Of a DNA stretch of 5,177 nucleotides, positions 4,763 to 5,177 are shown one piece after another. This stretch comes from Chloroflexota bacterium. GTDB taxonomy: Bacteria; Chloroflexota; Dehalococcoidia; GIF9; UBA5629. Position 1 is the stretch's first letter, and each line of letters opens with the position of its first letter. A program made the position numbers and the translations under genes. Below the pieces are notes generated by a model, which worked only from the letters and a program-made list of their open reading frames with translations, was not told the origin of the DNA and ran no database searches. The DNA lies in assembly GCA_016875975.1 (NCBI GenBank), contig VGOF01000120.1, positions 1 through 5,177 on the forward strand, in the 5' to 3' direction.

Positions 4763-5177
4763 CTACAAGATTGCTTCCTTGTGCCGGGCGCACCAGCACT
4801 GTATGTTGACCGCCACCGGCAGGCTGGCGATATGAGCAGGGAAAGTCTCAGCGTGGACGGCAAGGGCGGTGATTCTCCCGCCATACCCCATCGGCCCGAT
4901 GCCCAGATTGTTGACCTGTTTCAGGACATCCCTTTCCAGTTCAGCGACCTCTGGGTCTGGATTCGGCTCGCCCACTTTGCGCAGCAGCGCCTTTTTGGCT
5001 AATGTCATGGTCTTGTCAGTGGTTCCGCCGATGCCCAGGCCGATTATTATCGGGGGGCAGGGATTGCTTCCGGAGTTATTGACTACTTCGGTCACGAAAT
5101 CGATGATTCCCTGTCGGCCTTTGGCCGGGGTGAGCACGGTAAGGCGGGAGCAGTTTTCCGAGCCACCGCCCTTGGGA
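4763..5177 (-). CDS. Class I fumarate hydratase (Fe-S hydro-lyase), alpha subunit, 5' end outside the window
   Basis: The frame is open from the right edge to a TAG at 4763-4765 and gives 137 residues, roughly the C-terminal half of an alpha subunit of about 280 residues. It opens with PKGGGSENCSRLTVLTPAKG, a hallmark of this family. It continues with NPCPPIIIGLGIGGT, whose Cys (residue 40 of the fragment) is an expected [4Fe-4S] ligand, and ends with ASLPVAVNIQCWCARH, whose first Cys (residue 127) aligns with C318 of E. coli FumA. The third cluster Cys would lie upstream. With the beta subunit at the other end of the cluster it would hydrate fumarate to malate through the labile cluster iron. 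The GTG at 5137 is not the start, since conserved sequence continues before it. L-tartrate dehydratase or mesaconase activity cannot be excluded. It is the first visible gene; promoter and leader are outside the window. Confidence 0.92.
   Translation of the reverse strand, partial: PKGGGSENCSRLTVLTPAKGRQGIIDFVTEVVNNSGSNPCPPIIIGLGIGGTTDKTMTLAKKALLRKVGEPNPDPEVAELERDVLKQVNNLGIGPMGYGGRITALAVHAETFPAHIASLPVAVNIQCWCARHKEAIL

Noticed and set aside
4750..4884. An upstream in-frame start at 4884 that would lengthen the iron-sulfur subunit by 45 residues
   Set aside because: The extra part overlaps the conserved end of fumarase alpha in another frame, has no family similarity, and the ATG at 4749 has a well-spaced AAGGAG.
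5135..5137. GTG at 5137 as the start of fumarase alpha
   Set aside because: The frame stays open to the window edge and carries the conserved PKGGGSEN segment before it, so this is an internal valine.
1..5177. Insertion sequences, tRNA genes, CRISPR repeats or riboswitches
   Set aside because: I saw no repeated units, terminal inverted repeats with a transposase, tRNA cloverleaf or structured leader; coding sequence fills nearly the whole window.

Overview
The window carries one compact minus-strand gene cluster, read from base 5177 towards base 152, that meets the 3' end of a plus-strand gene at its left edge. In transcription order the cluster encodes: the end of a class I (iron-sulfur) fumarate hydratase alpha subunit; a [2Fe-2S] plus two-[4Fe-4S] protein of the fumarate reductase/succinate dehydrogenase iron-sulfur subunit type; an FAD flavoprotein of the FrdA/SdhA type; a small dicluster ferredoxin; an acyl-CoA dehydrogenase family protein; and the class I fumarase beta subunit. 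Gaps between genes are 9 to 19 bases. Each start has a Shine-Dalgarno match, so this is almost certainly one polycistronic transcript. Its promoter lies beyond the right edge.

Organism: [4Fe-4S] hydratases, several ferredoxin-type proteins and moderate GC point to an anaerobic bacterium. The style of the genes recalls anaerobic Chloroflexota (Dehalococcoidia) or sulfate-reducer-like lineages. This is an impression, not a demonstrated placement.

Layout: 1-113 (+) is the C-terminal end of a probable NUDIX hydrolase. 114-151 is a 38-base convergent gap with no convincing terminator. 152-703 is fumarase beta, 713-1888 acyl-CoA dehydrogenase, 1907-2359 ferredoxin, 2376-4040 the flavoprotein, 4060-4749 the iron-sulfur subunit, and 4763-5177 fumarase alpha (5' end outside the window).

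How the genes may work together (inference): the flavoprotein and its iron-sulfur partner would interconvert a succinate-like and a fumarate-like dicarboxylate. The alpha/beta hydratase would interconvert the unsaturated acid and its hydroxy acid. Electrons would run through soluble clusters, including the extra ferredoxin. No membrane anchor or quinone-site subunit and no ETF gene is present in the window. The oddities worth attention are the split fumarase genes enclosing a redox module, the replacement of the covalent-FAD histidine by asparagine, the extra cysteine that should make the third cluster [4Fe-4S] rather than [3Fe-4S], and an acyl-CoA dehydrogenase that has lost several FAD-contact residues. 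Together they suggest a cytosolic dicarboxylate redox system distinct from respiratory complex II; its true substrate is not settled by the sequence.
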